Source of the DNA: Methylomonas montana
GTDB taxonomy: Bacteria > Pseudomonadota > Gammaproteobacteria > Methylococcales > Methylomonadaceae
Direction: 5' to 3'
Assembly (NCBI RefSeq): GCF_030490285.1
Contig: NZ_CP129884.1
Location: 3,968,001 to 4,032,000, forward strand
DNA: 64,000 nucleotides
Shown here: positions 8,311-18,449 of the stretch, piece after piece
Layout of the letters: each line of letters begins with the position of its first letter
How positions within the stretch are numbered: position 1 is the stretch's first letter
Notes under the pieces: model-generated
What the model saw: only the letters and a program-made list of their open reading frames with translations
Told to the model about the DNA's origin: nothing
Databases searched by the model: none
Translations under genes and position numbers: made by a program

Positions 8311-9036
8311 TTAATTTCTGATGCCTACCGAGGTATCCTGGCCTCTGACATTATCCAAACTCGCCCCATCGAGATTGGCGTTTCGAAAGTCGGCCCCGGA
8401 CAGATTGGAGCCGCTTAAATTCGCACCGGACAAGTCGGCCCAGCCAAACTGGCCGCCGCTTAAATCGACGTTTCGGAGCGATACATTGGTCATCACCGCA
8501 TGGGTAAAATTAACGTCGCGCAAGTCGGCATGGTTCAACACGGCATTGGTCATTTCGACACGATCCGACGCTTGGCCCTGAATCTCGGTATTCGCGCCTA
8601 AATTGGCCCGCCTCAGTTTGGCGCCGGTTAAATTGACATTGTTTAGCGAACCGGTGACACGACTGTCGCTCAGATCCGCGCCGGACAAATCGGAATTATC
8701 CAAAACCACCCCATACAGACTGGCACCAGACAGATTGGCCTTCCGCAAGCTGGCATGACGTATTTGGGCGAGATTGAGATTGACGCCATTCAACCGGGCG
8801 CCATTGAGTTTGGCGCCATCAAGATTGGCGGAAAAAAAATTGGCTTTATTAAAATCAATTCCGGATAAATCCAATCCCGACAGGTCCTTTTTAGCCAGTT
8901 GAGGCTGTTGGACGCCGGCTTTGGCAATAATCAGGATCACATCCTGTCGAGACAATTCCGCGGATAAGCCCGGCGGTAGCCAAAGCCACGACATCAAACC
9001 GATCAATGCGCGGCAAGCAATGGACTCTAATTGCAT
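8311..9036 (-). CDS. Exported pentapeptide-repeat protein
   Basis: The 241-aa product has an N-terminal signal-like segment (IACRALIGLMSWLWLPPGLSA, residues ~6-26) and then, from ~48 to 230, consecutive A(D/N)LXX pentapeptides (for example ANLDGAKLNGARLNGVNLN and ADLSGANLSGSNLSGADFRN). Such repeats fold as a right-handed quadrilateral beta helix. Family members range from gyrase-protecting DNA mimics to structural proteins, so function cannot be inferred; export suggests a periplasmic role. GGAG precedes the ATG. It converges with the ApaH-like gene. The very regular repeat also gives the DNA a 15-base periodicity. Confidence 0.85.
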   Translation of the reverse strand: MQLESIACRALIGLMSWLWLPPGLSAELSRQDVILIIAKAGVQQPQLAKKDLSGLDLSGIDFNKANFFSANLDGAKLNGARLNGVNLNLAQIRHASLRKANLSGASLYGVVLDNSDLSGADLSDSRVTGSLNNVNLTGAKLRRANLGANTEIQGQASDRVEMTNAVLNHADLRDVNFTHAVMTNVSLRNVDLSGGQFGWADLSGANLSGSNLSGADFRNANLDGASLDNVRGQDTSVGIRN

Positions 9037-9252
9037 AACTACTCCATAAAAAGGTTTGACTATGAAACACGAAGCCTATCTGGCGTTTTAGCCAATCTAG
9101 ATTAGGCCGGTAGATATTAATGCTTTATGGGAAAAATGCATCCTCGAATTTAAAAGCCGCATTATCGGCTTGCTTTGGTTTACGCGGCAAAACACCCGTA
9201 AAGTCGAGTTAGGTATATTATTTACGGCCAGAGCAATTCAAACTTTTTAGCT

Positions 9253-9522
9253 ATGACCGATGTCGGCCGCAAGTTATTGGCACTCGCCTTGATAGTGGCA
9301 TTGCCTAGTTTAGGCTGTTTCAGCTATTACGCGGCTGAGGACGCCCATGCAAATAATCCACTGGCAACGCTAGCAATTGTATTGTCGTATCCAACGCTGC
9401 TGATTTCGCTGGCCACCGTTATCGCCTTGCGGCTTTCAAAACGACCTCATCGCCTTGGCTTAGCGCTCGCGGGGACATGTTTAATCGTTTCGGCGGCCAT
9501 ATTGCTGTGGGCACGACTATAG
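9253..9522 (+). CDS. Small membrane protein of unknown function
   Basis: An 89-aa protein with three hydrophobic stretches: KLLALALIVALPSLGCFSYY (~7-26), PLATLAIVLSYPTLLISLATVIAL (~36-60) and LGLALAGTCLIVSAAILLWARL (~68-89). The first may act as a signal anchor; the Cys at ~22 sits in LGC context (PSLGC), so lipoprotein processing is conceivable. I do not recognise a family. Coding status rests on the consistent hydrophobic pattern and isolated position; no strong ribosome-binding site is visible. Confidence 0.55.
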   Translation: MTDVGRKLLALALIVALPSLGCFSYYAAEDAHANNPLATLAIVLSYPTLLISLATVIALRLSKRPHRLGLALAGTCLIVSAAILLWARL

Positions 9523-9676
9523 ACAATCCAGCCTAACTCATCTGTGCATACGAGCAAAGCGATTTCAGCGCGAAATGCCGCCTACTAAATTTACTAGCAA
9601 AAATAACACTAAAAAACATTAAGCAACTATAGTTCCTTATACTTTCGATCCAGCAAAGCCGTTAGGAACATCAGCC

Positions 9677-11701
9677 ATGAATTTTCTAATTTCCCCCGCC
9701 ATTGCATTGATGGACAAACTTCGATATCCAGCCAAATTCGCACTATTGTTCACCATTGTGCTGATTCCAATGTTGTTCATGGCTGGCACTCTGGTTAAGC
9801 AATTTCAGGCGGAAACCCGTTATCTGGAACAAGAGCGCCATGGTTTACGCTACATCGCCGCCCTTAGAAAGCCCATTGAACATATTCAACAACACCGCGG
9901 CATGACCAACGCCTTTAGAAACGGCGCCGAACAATTCAGAGAGCGCATCTTTAGCAAACGCCAAGAAATCGATAGCTATTTTGCAGACCTTGAGGGAGTG
10001 GACCGCGAACTGCAACCCGCATTGAAAACCGAAGGTCTGCTCGCCAAGCTCAGTCAGCAATGGAGCGACATCAAAACTCAGGCTATGGACCAAGAATTGA
10101 ACGCCGCTATAGCCGCACACAATCTGTTGATAGCGGATAGCTTGAAGTTGCTCACTCATATTTCAAATACATCCGGGATCATTCTCGACCCGCAACTCGA
10201 CAGTTTTCATATGGGTTTCGCGCTGACTTCTGATTTACCCGAGTTAATCGAAGCCATGGGACAAGCGCGCGCACTCGCCTCCGGAATCGCCGCTAAGGGC
10301 ACTATCAATCCGCAAACACTGACCAAATTGCTGATATTGATCGCCAATATAGACACACATGCCCGCAAGGTGGACGAAGGCCTTAAAGTGGCATTTGCCG
10401 GGAATCCGGAGGTCGGCCGACATCTCAGCGGGCTCAACGAAAGCTATCAAAAAACGCTGCAAAACATGCTGGACTTATTACGGCAGCAATTGATCGAAAG
10501 CGAAACGATCGTCGTCGATAGCCAGACAGTTTTCGACACAGCCACTCATGCAATCACCCAGTCCTACCAGCTCTACACCGGGCTGATACAAGAACTTGAC
10601 CTTATTTTCCAAACCCGTAGCGCCGTGGCCGACCGATTTCTGCAATTTACGCTGGCCGGACTGCTAGGGATTCTTTTAGTGGTGATTGTGCTCTTGCTGG
10701 GCTTAATGCAGTCGGTCAATCGCAATATTGTCGCTATTAATGCCGCAACAAAGCTCGTTGCCAAAAACGATCTAAGCGCCAGGGTGCACATCGAATCGAA
10801 CGATGAAATGCGGGAAATTGCCGAAAACTTCAACGCGATGATCGATACCAGCTCGGCGTTGCTGAAAGAAATCATTCATGCCAGTGCCGAATTGAATACA
10901 TCGGCGCAAAAAGTCTATACATTTGCCAGCCAAAGTGCCACCCACCTGGACCGGCAACGCCAAGAAACCACATCGGTGGCGACTGCGGTCACCGAAATGA
11001 GCGCCACCATCCAAGAAGTGGCCACCACCACCAATACCGCCGCCCAGGCAGCCAGCAATGCCAACGAACAAACAAAAAACGGCAAAAATGTCTTAGCAAG
11101 CGCCACGGTGTCGATCAGCCAATTGGCTAAAGATATTGAGGACGCAGCCAACGTGATTCAAAGCCTGGAAAAAAGCAGCGAATCCATAGGCTCTTTAATC
11201 GATGTGATTAAAAGTATCGCCGAACAAACCAACTTACTGGCATTGAACGCCGCGATCGAGGCCGCCCGCGCCGGCGAGCATGGTCGCGGTTTTGCGGTGG
11301 TGGCCGATGAAGTTCGCAGTCTGGCCTGCCGGACTCAAGAATCGACAACAGTCATCGAAAACATGATCGCCAAATTACAAAGCGGCTCACGGGAAGCCGT
11401 CGCCGTCATGCAGCAGAGCCGCAGACAAGCACATATCGGCGTGGAACGATCTCAGGAAGCGATGCAAATGTTGGAAGCGATTAGCCAGTCTGTGGCGACC
11501 ATCAATGCGATGAATCTACAAATTGCCAGTGCGGCAGAACAACAAACTGCGGTGACCGAGGAAATCAACCGGAACATCGTCGATATCACCAGCCTATCCG
11601 AACGAACAACTGGCGGTGCGACGCAAACTACAATGGAGGCTAGCCGCCTAAATCAGCTCGCGGAAAATTTACAAAAACTGACCAAGCAGTTCAAGATTTA
11701 G
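9677..11701 (+). CDS. Methyl-accepting chemotaxis protein
   Basis: The 674-aa transducer has TM1 at ~21-40, a long periplasmic helical sensor domain (~41-320), TM2 at ~325-345, a HAMP linker (~345-400) and a cytoplasmic MCP signalling domain with the highly conserved hairpin tip [19 protein letters not shown] around residues 515-535. The periplasmic part starts with [20 protein letters not shown], which recalls NIT-type sensor domains, but the ligand is unknown. The C-terminus (LTKQFKI) lacks a CheR/CheB-tethering NWETF-like pentapeptide. It would signal through CheW/CheA to the flagellar or pilus motor. No other chemotaxis gene is adjacent. Confidence 0.93.
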   Translation: MNFLISPAIALMDKLRYPAKFALLFTIVLIPMLFMAGTLVKQFQAETRYLEQERHGLRYIAALRKPIEHIQQHRGMTNAFRNGAEQFRERIFSKRQEIDSYFADLEGVDRELQPALKTEGLLAKLSQQWSDIKTQAMDQELNAAIAAHNLLIADSLKLLTHISNTSGIILDPQLDSFHMGFALTSDLPELIEAMGQARALASGIAAKGTINPQTLTKLLILIANIDTHARKVDEGLKVAFAGNPEVGRHLSGLNESYQKTLQNMLDLLRQQLIESETIVVDSQTVFDTATHAITQSYQLYTGLIQELDLIFQTRSAVADRFLQFTLAGLLGILLVVIVLLLGLMQSVNRNIVAINAATKLVAKNDLSARVHIESNDEMREIAENFNAMIDTSSALLKEIIHASAELNTSAQKVYTFASQSATHLDRQRQETTSVATAVTEMSATIQEVATTTNTAAQAASNANEQTKNGKNVLASATVSISQLAKDIEDAANVIQSLEKSSESIGSLIDVIKSIAEQTNLLALNAAIEAARAGEHGRGFAVVADEVRSLACRTQESTTVIENMIAKLQSGSREAVAVMQQSRRQAHIGVERSQEAMQMLEAISQSVATINAMNLQIASAAEQQTAVTEEINRNIVDITSLSERTTGGATQTTMEASRLNQLAENLQKLTKQFKI

Positions 11702-11723
11702 ACCTGAGCCTTTTAGAGAACGC

Positions 11724-11758
11724 TACCGTGTCCATTTCGATACGAATTGGACACGGTA
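11724..11758. terminator. Long hairpin between convergent genes, possible bidirectional terminator
   Basis: Arms 11724-11739 and 11743-11758 are reverse complements over 16 positions with one mismatch, around a 3-base loop. The hairpin sits between the 3' ends of the chemoreceptor and haemoglobin genes. There is no clean T-run on either side, so it may be a Rho-assisted terminator or mRNA end protector. Confidence 0.55.
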
Positions 11759-11770
11759 ACAGTGCTCAAT

Positions 11771-12160
11771 CTATTTACCCAGCACTTCGCCTCTAACGCT
11801 TTCCACCAGTGCCGCCGCTTCCGCGATCAAATCTGCTGGTACGTTCAGTTCTTGCATGGTTGCACCCAAGTGTTCCATGACGGCATCGTAGTGTGAGTCG
11901 TTCAAACCCATTTTTACCAAGCGTGCATGGCCGTCGCGCAAGGATCGTCCGGTGTAGTTATTAGGTCCGCCGAAAGCCACCGTCATAAAGGCTTTTAAAT
12001 GCTCGACTTGCTTCGCCATGTCGGTTCTTTCGAAGAAGCGGTTGATCCGGTAATCGTCCAACACCTTGCCGTAAAACACGTCGACCGCTGCGTTCACTGC
12101 TGCTTCGCCGCCGATGCGTTCATACAACGATGGTCCTTGCACTTCGTTTTCTTCACTCAT
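11771..12160 (-). CDS. glbN: Group 1 truncated haemoglobin
   Basis: A 129-aa globin of the 2-on-2 type. It shows the family pattern LYERIGGEAAVNAAVDVFY, INRFFERTDM, FGGPNNYTGR and the proximal haem ligand His78 in RDGHARLV; Tyr30 is the expected distal B10 tyrosine that hydrogen-bonds bound ligand. Group 1 proteins bind oxygen and often detoxify nitric oxide or serve redox signalling; the physiological role here is not known. A strong AGGAGGGG precedes the ATG. It is followed on the same strand (upstream in transcription) by serS, separated by 160 bases, so it probably has its own promoter. Confidence 0.92.
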   Translation of the reverse strand: MSEENEVQGPSLYERIGGEAAVNAAVDVFYGKVLDDYRINRFFERTDMAKQVEHLKAFMTVAFGGPNNYTGRSLRDGHARLVKMGLNDSHYDAVMEHLGATMQELNVPADLIAEAAALVESVRGEVLGK

Positions 12161-12320
12161 TATTTACCCCTCCTCATATAATTATGTAATTTTCGAGGCG
12201 GCGTCCAAACCAGCAAGTGATTGATTTTGCCAAATTTAACGGCCTCGGCGGCGATGATACTCGATGATAGTTTCGTATCCAAACTATTTCAGCGCCACCA
12301 AAGACCTTACTCTATGTAAG

Positions 12321-13610
<1,290 letters not shown>

Positions 13611-13635
13611 TTAAGAAAGTGAGAGTAAAACGAGG

Positions 13636-14343
13636 CTATACCTGCTTGCCCAGCCACAAGCCTAGCCATAGCGCGGCGCTGCAAAAAGCAATGTTGCTCA
13701 AAAAAACGGTCAGCATCGCCCCCATGTGCGATTCAAAGGAATGTCCGCTTTCCAACAGGTAGAGAATTAAATATAAACCGGACAGCGTGATGAATACGCC
13801 AATTAGGATGGTCACCAAAATCGCTCGGTGCTCTATCGAAATGTCGAGTTTATGCATCAACACCGTGGCAACAATACCGATTAAAAACGCGCCGATGCAA
13901 TTGACTAGTGTCAGCGCATAGGGGAACGGCCAATCCAGCAAGCGCAGGGTGCCATTCGAATATAAAAACAAACCTTTGCCTAGCGCCAAACCAGCCCATA
14001 CCGCCAATAGGCACCCCAGTACGCTGACCACGACATTCAGCCCGGCCTTGCCGATTTGGCCCTGTTCCAGCAGATAAAATGTTTCCAGGGAAAAGCTGGA
14101 AAAAGTGGTAAAGCCCCCCATCACCCCGACCAGAATCGCGGTGCGGTATTCCAACGCGATGTTTAGCCGTTGCAGAATCAGCGCTTCGGTCATTAGGCCG
14201 ATCAAAAACGAACCGATCAGATTGACGGTTAAAGTGCCGTAGGGAAAGCCGCGCCCTAGCCACAGATACACGCCGCTGGAAGCCAGATAGCGCAGCATGG
14301 AACCGATAGCGCCGCCCAGAGCGACCGCGAACAATTGAAACAT
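13636..14343 (-). CDS. crcB: Fused, two-domain CrcB/Fluc fluoride channel
   Basis: CrcB/Fluc proteins export toxic fluoride and are normally ~125 aa, working as antiparallel dimers. This 235-aa protein carries one full copy and most of a second. Domain 1 (1-125) has GGAIGSMLRYL, GTLTVNLIGSFLIG with Asn41, and the canonical VMGGFTTFSSF box (74-84). Domain 2 (~130-235) retains ALTLVNCIGAFLIG (Asn148) but the TTFS box is degraded to ITLS (185-188), and the first helix of a normal copy is missing. I count 4+3 transmembrane helices, so the second half would insert upside-down relative to the first, as a fused antiparallel pair requires. The start overlaps the orn stop by one base (TGATG), implying translational coupling. 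Confidence 0.85.
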   Translation of the reverse strand: MFQLFAVALGGAIGSMLRYLASSGVYLWLGRGFPYGTLTVNLIGSFLIGLMTEALILQRLNIALEYRTAILVGVMGGFTTFSSFSLETFYLLEQGQIGKAGLNVVVSVLGCLLAVWAGLALGKGLFLYSNGTLRLLDWPFPYALTLVNCIGAFLIGIVATVLMHKLDISIEHRAILVTILIGVFITLSGLYLILYLLESGHSFESHMGAMLTVFLSNIAFCSAALWLGLWLGKQV

Positions 14344-14888
14344 CAGAATTTAAAGAACGTTTCCCGATAGTAACGCAATTCTTCAATGGACTCGATAATG
14401 TCATCCAAGGCTTTGTGCGAGGCCTGCTTGTTAAAACCATCCCGCAATTGCGGCGCCCAACGCGCGGCCAGCTCCTTGACGGTAGAAACATCCAGATTGC
14501 GATAATGGAAAAACGCTTCCAGCTTAGGCATGTAGCGGTACAAGAAGCGTCGATCCTGACAGATGCTGTTACCGCATATCGGCGAGGTGCTGGCCGGCAC
14601 CCAGTTTTGCAAAAACTCGATGGTGCGGCGCTCCGCTTCGGCAGCATCAATGTTCGAGTCTTTAACCCGCTGAATCAGACCAGATTGACCATGATGTTGC
14701 TGATTCCAGTCGTCCATCGCCGCCAGAACGGCATCGGACTGATGCACCGCCATTACCGGCCCTTCGGCCAGGATATTCAGATTTTTATCGGTCACCACCG
14801 TGGCAATTTCGATGATTAGATCGTTATCCGGATCCAAGCCTGTCATTTCCAGATCGATCCAGATAAGATTGTCCGCATCCACAGCCAT
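14343..14888 (-). CDS. orn: Oligoribonuclease
   Basis: The 181-aa 3'-5' exoribonuclease degrades the last di- to pentanucleotides of RNA decay, including pGpG produced by cyclic di-GMP breakdown. DEDDh motifs are visible: Asp/Glu in [12 protein letters not shown], Asp in the [11 protein letters not shown] segment, and His-Asp in [12 protein letters not shown]. The length is that of the E. coli enzyme. It is the first gene of an apparent orn-crcB unit. Linkage to cyclic di-GMP turnover fits the HD-GYP gene elsewhere in the window but does not prove it. Confidence 0.96.
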   Translation of the reverse strand: MAVDADNLIWIDLEMTGLDPDNDLIIEIATVVTDKNLNILAEGPVMAVHQSDAVLAAMDDWNQQHHGQSGLIQRVKDSNIDAAEAERRTIEFLQNWVPASTSPICGNSICQDRRFLYRYMPKLEAFFHYRNLDVSTVKELAARWAPQLRDGFNKQASHKALDDIIESIEELRYYRETFFKF

Positions 14889-14977
14889 TTCGATTCCATA
14901 GTATTAATAATGTTGCGGCAAATTGTAGCATTAGCTAATCTGTACCGCTAATTGTTAACCCCACTTGTATAGGCTTG

Positions 14978-16228
14978 ATGAACACGTTTACTGTCATTTT
15001 TCTAGCGGCTTTAGTCCTTTCCTACGGCATCCAATTCTGGCTGGCACGTCGCCAGAAAAATTACGTGTTGCAGCATCGGCAGCAGGTGCCTACAGCATTT
15101 CAAGACCGGGTATCGCTTAGTGCGCATCAAAAGGCAGCCGACTACACCATCGAAAAAAGCAAGCTGAGCGATATCGACAGCGTAGTGGGCATCGTATTTT
15201 TGCTGGCCTTAACCCTGGGCGGCGGCATCAGCCTGGTGTTCGACTTCTGGTCAACCTTCGACCTGTCGCCGCTAAAGGCCAGTCTGGCGGCCATGGCCAG
15301 TGTGTTTTTATTGATGACTGTTATCGAAATCCCGTTCAGTTTGTATCAAACCTTTGTCACCGAAGAAAAATTCGGCTTCAACAAAAACACTTTGCCGCAG
15401 TTCATCAAAGACCAACTGATGTCGATGGGCTTGACACTGGCGATAGGCTTGCCAATTCTGGCGCTGATTCTGTGGGTAATGGACAGCATAGGCGGCCTAT
15501 GGTGGCTATATGCCTGGGCGATCATCATGAGTTTTTCGCTACTGATGAGCTGGCTGTTTCCTACCGTGATCGCGCCGCTATTCAACAAATTCACGCCGAT
15601 GCAGGAAGGCTCCTTGAAACAACGCATCCAGGGCTTGCTGGAACGTTGCGGCTTCAGCAGCAACGGCATTTTCATCATGGACGGCTCGCGCCGTTCCGGC
15701 CATGGCAACGCTTATTTCACCGGCCTGGGCAACAACAAACGCATCGTGTTTTTCGACACACTGGTCAACTCCTTGGACGAGGAAGAACTGGAAGCGGTGC
15801 TGGCTCACGAACTAGGTCATTTCAAATGTAAACACACCATCAAGATGCTGGTGGCTTCGTCGGTGATGACTTTGATCAGTTTTGCGATTTTGGGCTGGTT
15901 GATTACTCAGGATTGGTTTTTCGACGGTCTGGGCGTTACCACTCATTCCAACGCCGCCGCGCTATTGCTGTTCATGCTGGTCTCGCCGGTATTCACCATT
16001 TTCATGCAACCGATCAGCGCCTATTTTCAGCGTAAATTCGAGTTCGAAGCCGACGATTTTGCGACCCACAATGCGCAAGGCAGCAAAATGATCAGCGGCT
16101 TGGTCAAACTCTACGAAGAAAACGCCAGTACCTTGACACCCGATCCATTGTACTCAGCATTCCATTACAGCCATCCGCCCGCCGCGATCCGCATAGCGCA
16201 TATCGAAAAAAGCATGCAGTCCGCCTGA
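14978..16228 (+). CDS. M48-family membrane zinc protease (Ste24/CAAX protease-like)
   Basis: The 416-aa integral membrane metalloprotease starts at ATG 14978; an in-frame TTG three bases upstream is less likely. The zinc-binding HELGHFK motif lies at ~residue 280, followed by the third ligand Glu in FEFEADDFA (~350). Several hydrophobic helices precede and follow it. It has the typical N-terminal peptidase_M48_N domain (LPQFIKDQLMSMGLTLAIG) and IPFSLYQTFVTEEKFGFNKN. Bacterial Ste24-like proteins act in membrane protein quality control. The stop overlaps the rsgA start by one base (TGATG), so the two genes are coupled. Confidence 0.9.
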   Translation: MNTFTVIFLAALVLSYGIQFWLARRQKNYVLQHRQQVPTAFQDRVSLSAHQKAADYTIEKSKLSDIDSVVGIVFLLALTLGGGISLVFDFWSTFDLSPLKASLAAMASVFLLMTVIEIPFSLYQTFVTEEKFGFNKNTLPQFIKDQLMSMGLTLAIGLPILALILWVMDSIGGLWWLYAWAIIMSFSLLMSWLFPTVIAPLFNKFTPMQEGSLKQRIQGLLERCGFSSNGIFIMDGSRRSGHGNAYFTGLGNNKRIVFFDTLVNSLDEEELEAVLAHELGHFKCKHTIKMLVASSVMTLISFAILGWLITQDWFFDGLGVTTHSNAAALLLFMLVSPVFTIFMQPISAYFQRKFEFEADDFATHNAQGSKMISGLVKLYEENASTLTPDPLYSAFHYSHPPAAIRIAHIEKSMQSA

Positions 16229-17142
16229 TGGCCGATCTGCGCCAAGGCTTGGTCGTCGCCCATCTCGGCAAAGGCATCGCCGTCGAGGTGAGCGACGATT
16301 CAGGAATAGTCGCCGAGCAACTCGTGCTTTGCCAGACTTTACGCAAACTGGACACCGTGGTGGTCGGCGACCAGGTGATGTTATCCATGTCGTCGCCGGA
16401 GCAAGGCCGTATCGAACAGATATTGCCAAGACGCTCGGTATTGCAACGCCCCAGCCGCGGCAACGATACCCGGCCGGTAGCCGCCAATCTGGATACTATT
16501 TTCGTGGTGTTCGCCGCCGAACCGGAATGCGACTTTCTGCTGTTGGATCAATATCTGGCGATTTGCGAAAACTGCAATATCGATGCGGCACTGGTACTGA
16601 ATAAAGTCGATCTGCCGCTGTCTCCGGCTGTCGAAGAGGGGCTGATTTATTACCAGAGCCTGGGGTACAGCCTTTACAAGGTCAGCGCCAATCAAAAAAT
16701 TGGCATCGATGCATTGCAACAGGTTTTGTCTGATCGGACCAGCATGTTCGCGGGCCAATCCGGCGTTGGCAAGTCGTCTTTGACTAACGCGCTGCTGCCC
16801 GAACGCAATTTGAAAACCAATAGCGTCTCCGAAATCACCCGCCACGGCCGTCACACCACCACTGCCGCAACCTTATACCATTTGCCGGACGGTGGACATT
16901 TGATAGACAGCCCCGGCGTGGCCATTTTCGGCCTGGCCGGACTATCCGAGGCGCAATTGGCTTGGGGGTATAGAGAATTTCAGCCTTACATCGGTAAATG
17001 CCGTTTCAACGACTGCCGCCACCTCAACGACAAGGATTGTGCGGTGCGCGCGGCGGTAGATGACGGCCTGATCGCGGCTAACCGTTATCAGCGCTTCCTG
17101 AAGCTCAGGGAAAAAATGCCGCCGGCCAATCGCGGCCACTAA
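16228..17142 (+). CDS. rsgA: Ribosome small-subunit-dependent GTPase A
   Basis: The 304-aa circularly permuted GTPase helps late maturation of the 30S subunit, testing the decoding centre and releasing RbfA. It has an N-terminal OB fold (~1-80), then the permuted G motifs in order: G4 NKVDLP (~128), G1 GQSGVGKSS (~175-183), G3 DSPGV (~228). The C-terminal zinc knuckle is CRFNDCRHLNDKDC. Length is slightly below the ~350 aa of E. coli because the N-terminal extension is missing. It is translationally coupled to the M48 protease and converges with the HIT gene. Confidence 0.96.
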   Translation: MADLRQGLVVAHLGKGIAVEVSDDSGIVAEQLVLCQTLRKLDTVVVGDQVMLSMSSPEQGRIEQILPRRSVLQRPSRGNDTRPVAANLDTIFVVFAAEPECDFLLLDQYLAICENCNIDAALVLNKVDLPLSPAVEEGLIYYQSLGYSLYKVSANQKIGIDALQQVLSDRTSMFAGQSGVGKSSLTNALLPERNLKTNSVSEITRHGRHTTTAATLYHLPDGGHLIDSPGVAIFGLAGLSEAQLAWGYREFQPYIGKCRFNDCRHLNDKDCAVRAAVDDGLIAANRYQRFLKLREKMPPANRGH

Positions 17143-17162
17143 GCCCTGTCAAACCCCTAGGC

Positions 17163-17501
17163 TCAGCCGGGCGGCCAATGCATTTGTCTGCCGGCCAGCA
17201 GATGCAGATGTAGGTGATGCACGGTCTGACCGCCGTCGTTATTGCAATTGAAAACCGTCCGATAACCACTTTCCGCGTAACCCAACTGTCCGGCAATTTT
17301 CGCGGCCGCTTGCAGCATTTGCCCACCCAATAAGACGTCATCCAGATCGTTCAAATTGGCGACATGCCGCTTGGGAATCACCAATACATGCAGCGGCGCT
17401 TGCGGATGAAGATCGCGAAACGCCAACACGGCATCGTCTTCGTATACAACGTCCGGCTTAATCTCACCGCTAGCCATCTTGCAAAACAAACAATCGCTCA
17501 T
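17163..17501 (-). CDS. HIT-family nucleotide hydrolase (HinT-like)
   Basis: The 112-aa protein has the histidine-triad signature QTVHHLHLHLLAGRQMHWPPG near the C-terminus, where HxHxH supplies the nucleophile for hydrolysis of AMP-lysine or similar purine phosphoramidates. The N-terminal CLFCKMASGEIKP segment is the usual HinT start, with a CxxC pair. AGGAGG precedes the ATG. It follows recR by eight bases on the same strand and is probably the last gene of the dnaX-ybaB-recR transcript. Confidence 0.92.
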   Translation of the reverse strand: MSDCLFCKMASGEIKPDVVYEDDAVLAFRDLHPQAPLHVLVIPKRHVANLNDLDDVLLGGQMLQAAAKIAGQLGYAESGYRTVFNCNNDGGQTVHHLHLHLLAGRQMHWPPG

Positions 17502-17509
17502 GTTTCCTC

Positions 17510-18106
17510 CTAAAATTCGCGGCGACCGTTGAACGCATGCGCCAAGGTGCCGCTGTCGATAAATTCCAGCTCGCCGCCCATCGGTACGCCATGAGCGATA
17601 CGGGTGGCGCGGACATTGAATTTGCCGGCGACTTCGCCGATGAAATGCGCGGTGGCCTGCCCTTCCACTGTGGAATTGGTGGCCAGAATGATTTCCTTGA
17701 TTTGCCCGGCCGCCATGCGTTGCTCTAACAGGTCAAAACCCAACTGATCCGGGCCGATACCGTCCAGCGGTGACAAGCGACCGTGCAGTACAAAATATTT
17801 ACCTTTGAAGGTGGTAGCCTGATCGATTACCCAAACATCGGCCGGACTTTCAACCACGCAGATAGTGTCCGCATCTCGCAACGGGTTGGCGCACACCTCG
17901 CACAATTCGGCTTCGGTCAAGGTCCGGCATTCGCGGCAATGGCCGATTTCGTTGACGGCTTTCGCGAGCATTTTGCTTAACTGCATGCCGCCATCTCGGT
18001 TGCGCTGCAACAGATGAAAAGCCATGCGTTGCGCCGATTTCGGCCCGACGCCAGGCAAGCAGCACAGACTCTGGATCAACTCTTTCAGCAAACCCTGGTT
18101 TTGCAT
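17510..18106 (-). CDS. recR: Recombination protein RecR
   Basis: The 198-aa DNA-binding protein acts with RecF and RecO to load RecA at gaps. It shows the helix-hairpin-helix [17 protein letters not shown] (~18-34), the zinc finger [16 protein letters not shown] (~57-72) and the TOPRIM domain [14 protein letters not shown] with downstream [12 protein letters not shown]. Length is that of the E. coli protein. It lies two bases from ybaB, so translation of the pair is likely coupled. Confidence 0.97.
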   Translation of the reverse strand: MQNQGLLKELIQSLCCLPGVGPKSAQRMAFHLLQRNRDGGMQLSKMLAKAVNEIGHCRECRTLTEAELCEVCANPLRDADTICVVESPADVWVIDQATTFKGKYFVLHGRLSPLDGIGPDQLGFDLLEQRMAAGQIKEIILATNSTVEGQATAHFIGEVAGKFNVRATRIAHGVPMGGELEFIDSGTLAHAFNGRREF

Positions 18107-18108
18107 GT

Positions 18109-18435
18109 TTAGAACGGCATTTGGAAACCGGGCGGGATCGGGATGCCGGCGGTGACGTCGGCCATTTTTTCTTTTTTCATTTTGCCGACTTTATGGACTG
18201 CGTCGTTGATTGCCGCCGCCACCAAGTCTTCCAGCATGTCCTTGTCATCGCCGACCAAGGACGGATCGATACTGACCTTGCGCACCTCGCGTTTGCCGGT
18301 CATCACAATCGTCACCAGGCCACCGCCGGATTCGCCGTGCACTTCCATCGCTCCCAGTTCTTCCTGGGCCTTTTTTAAGTTGTCCTGCATTTTTTGGGCT
18401 TGTTGCATGATGCCCGCTAGCGCATTTTTCATCAT
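18109..18435 (-). CDS. ybaB: YbaB/EbfC nucleoid-associated protein
   Basis: The 108-aa dimeric DNA-binding protein belongs to the YbaB/EbfC family, encoded almost always between dnaX and recR, as here. Typical features are [21 protein letters not shown] at the N-terminus, the [22 protein letters not shown] beta sheet (in two parts here), and the C-terminal [10 protein letters not shown] tail. It compacts or bridges DNA; the exact link to recombination and replication is unsettled. Confidence 0.95.
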   Translation of the reverse strand: MMKNALAGIMQQAQKMQDNLKKAQEELGAMEVHGESGGGLVTIVMTGKREVRKVSIDPSLVGDDKDMLEDLVAAAINDAVHKVGKMKKEKMADVTAGIPIPPGFQMPF

Positions 18436-18449
18436 CGTCTCTCCAATAT

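Noticed and set aside
8311-9036. Tandem 15-base periodicity as a DNA repeat or CRISPR
   Set aside because: It is the coding pattern of pentapeptide repeats; there are no identical repeats with unique spacers. No CRISPR array was seen anywhere in the window.
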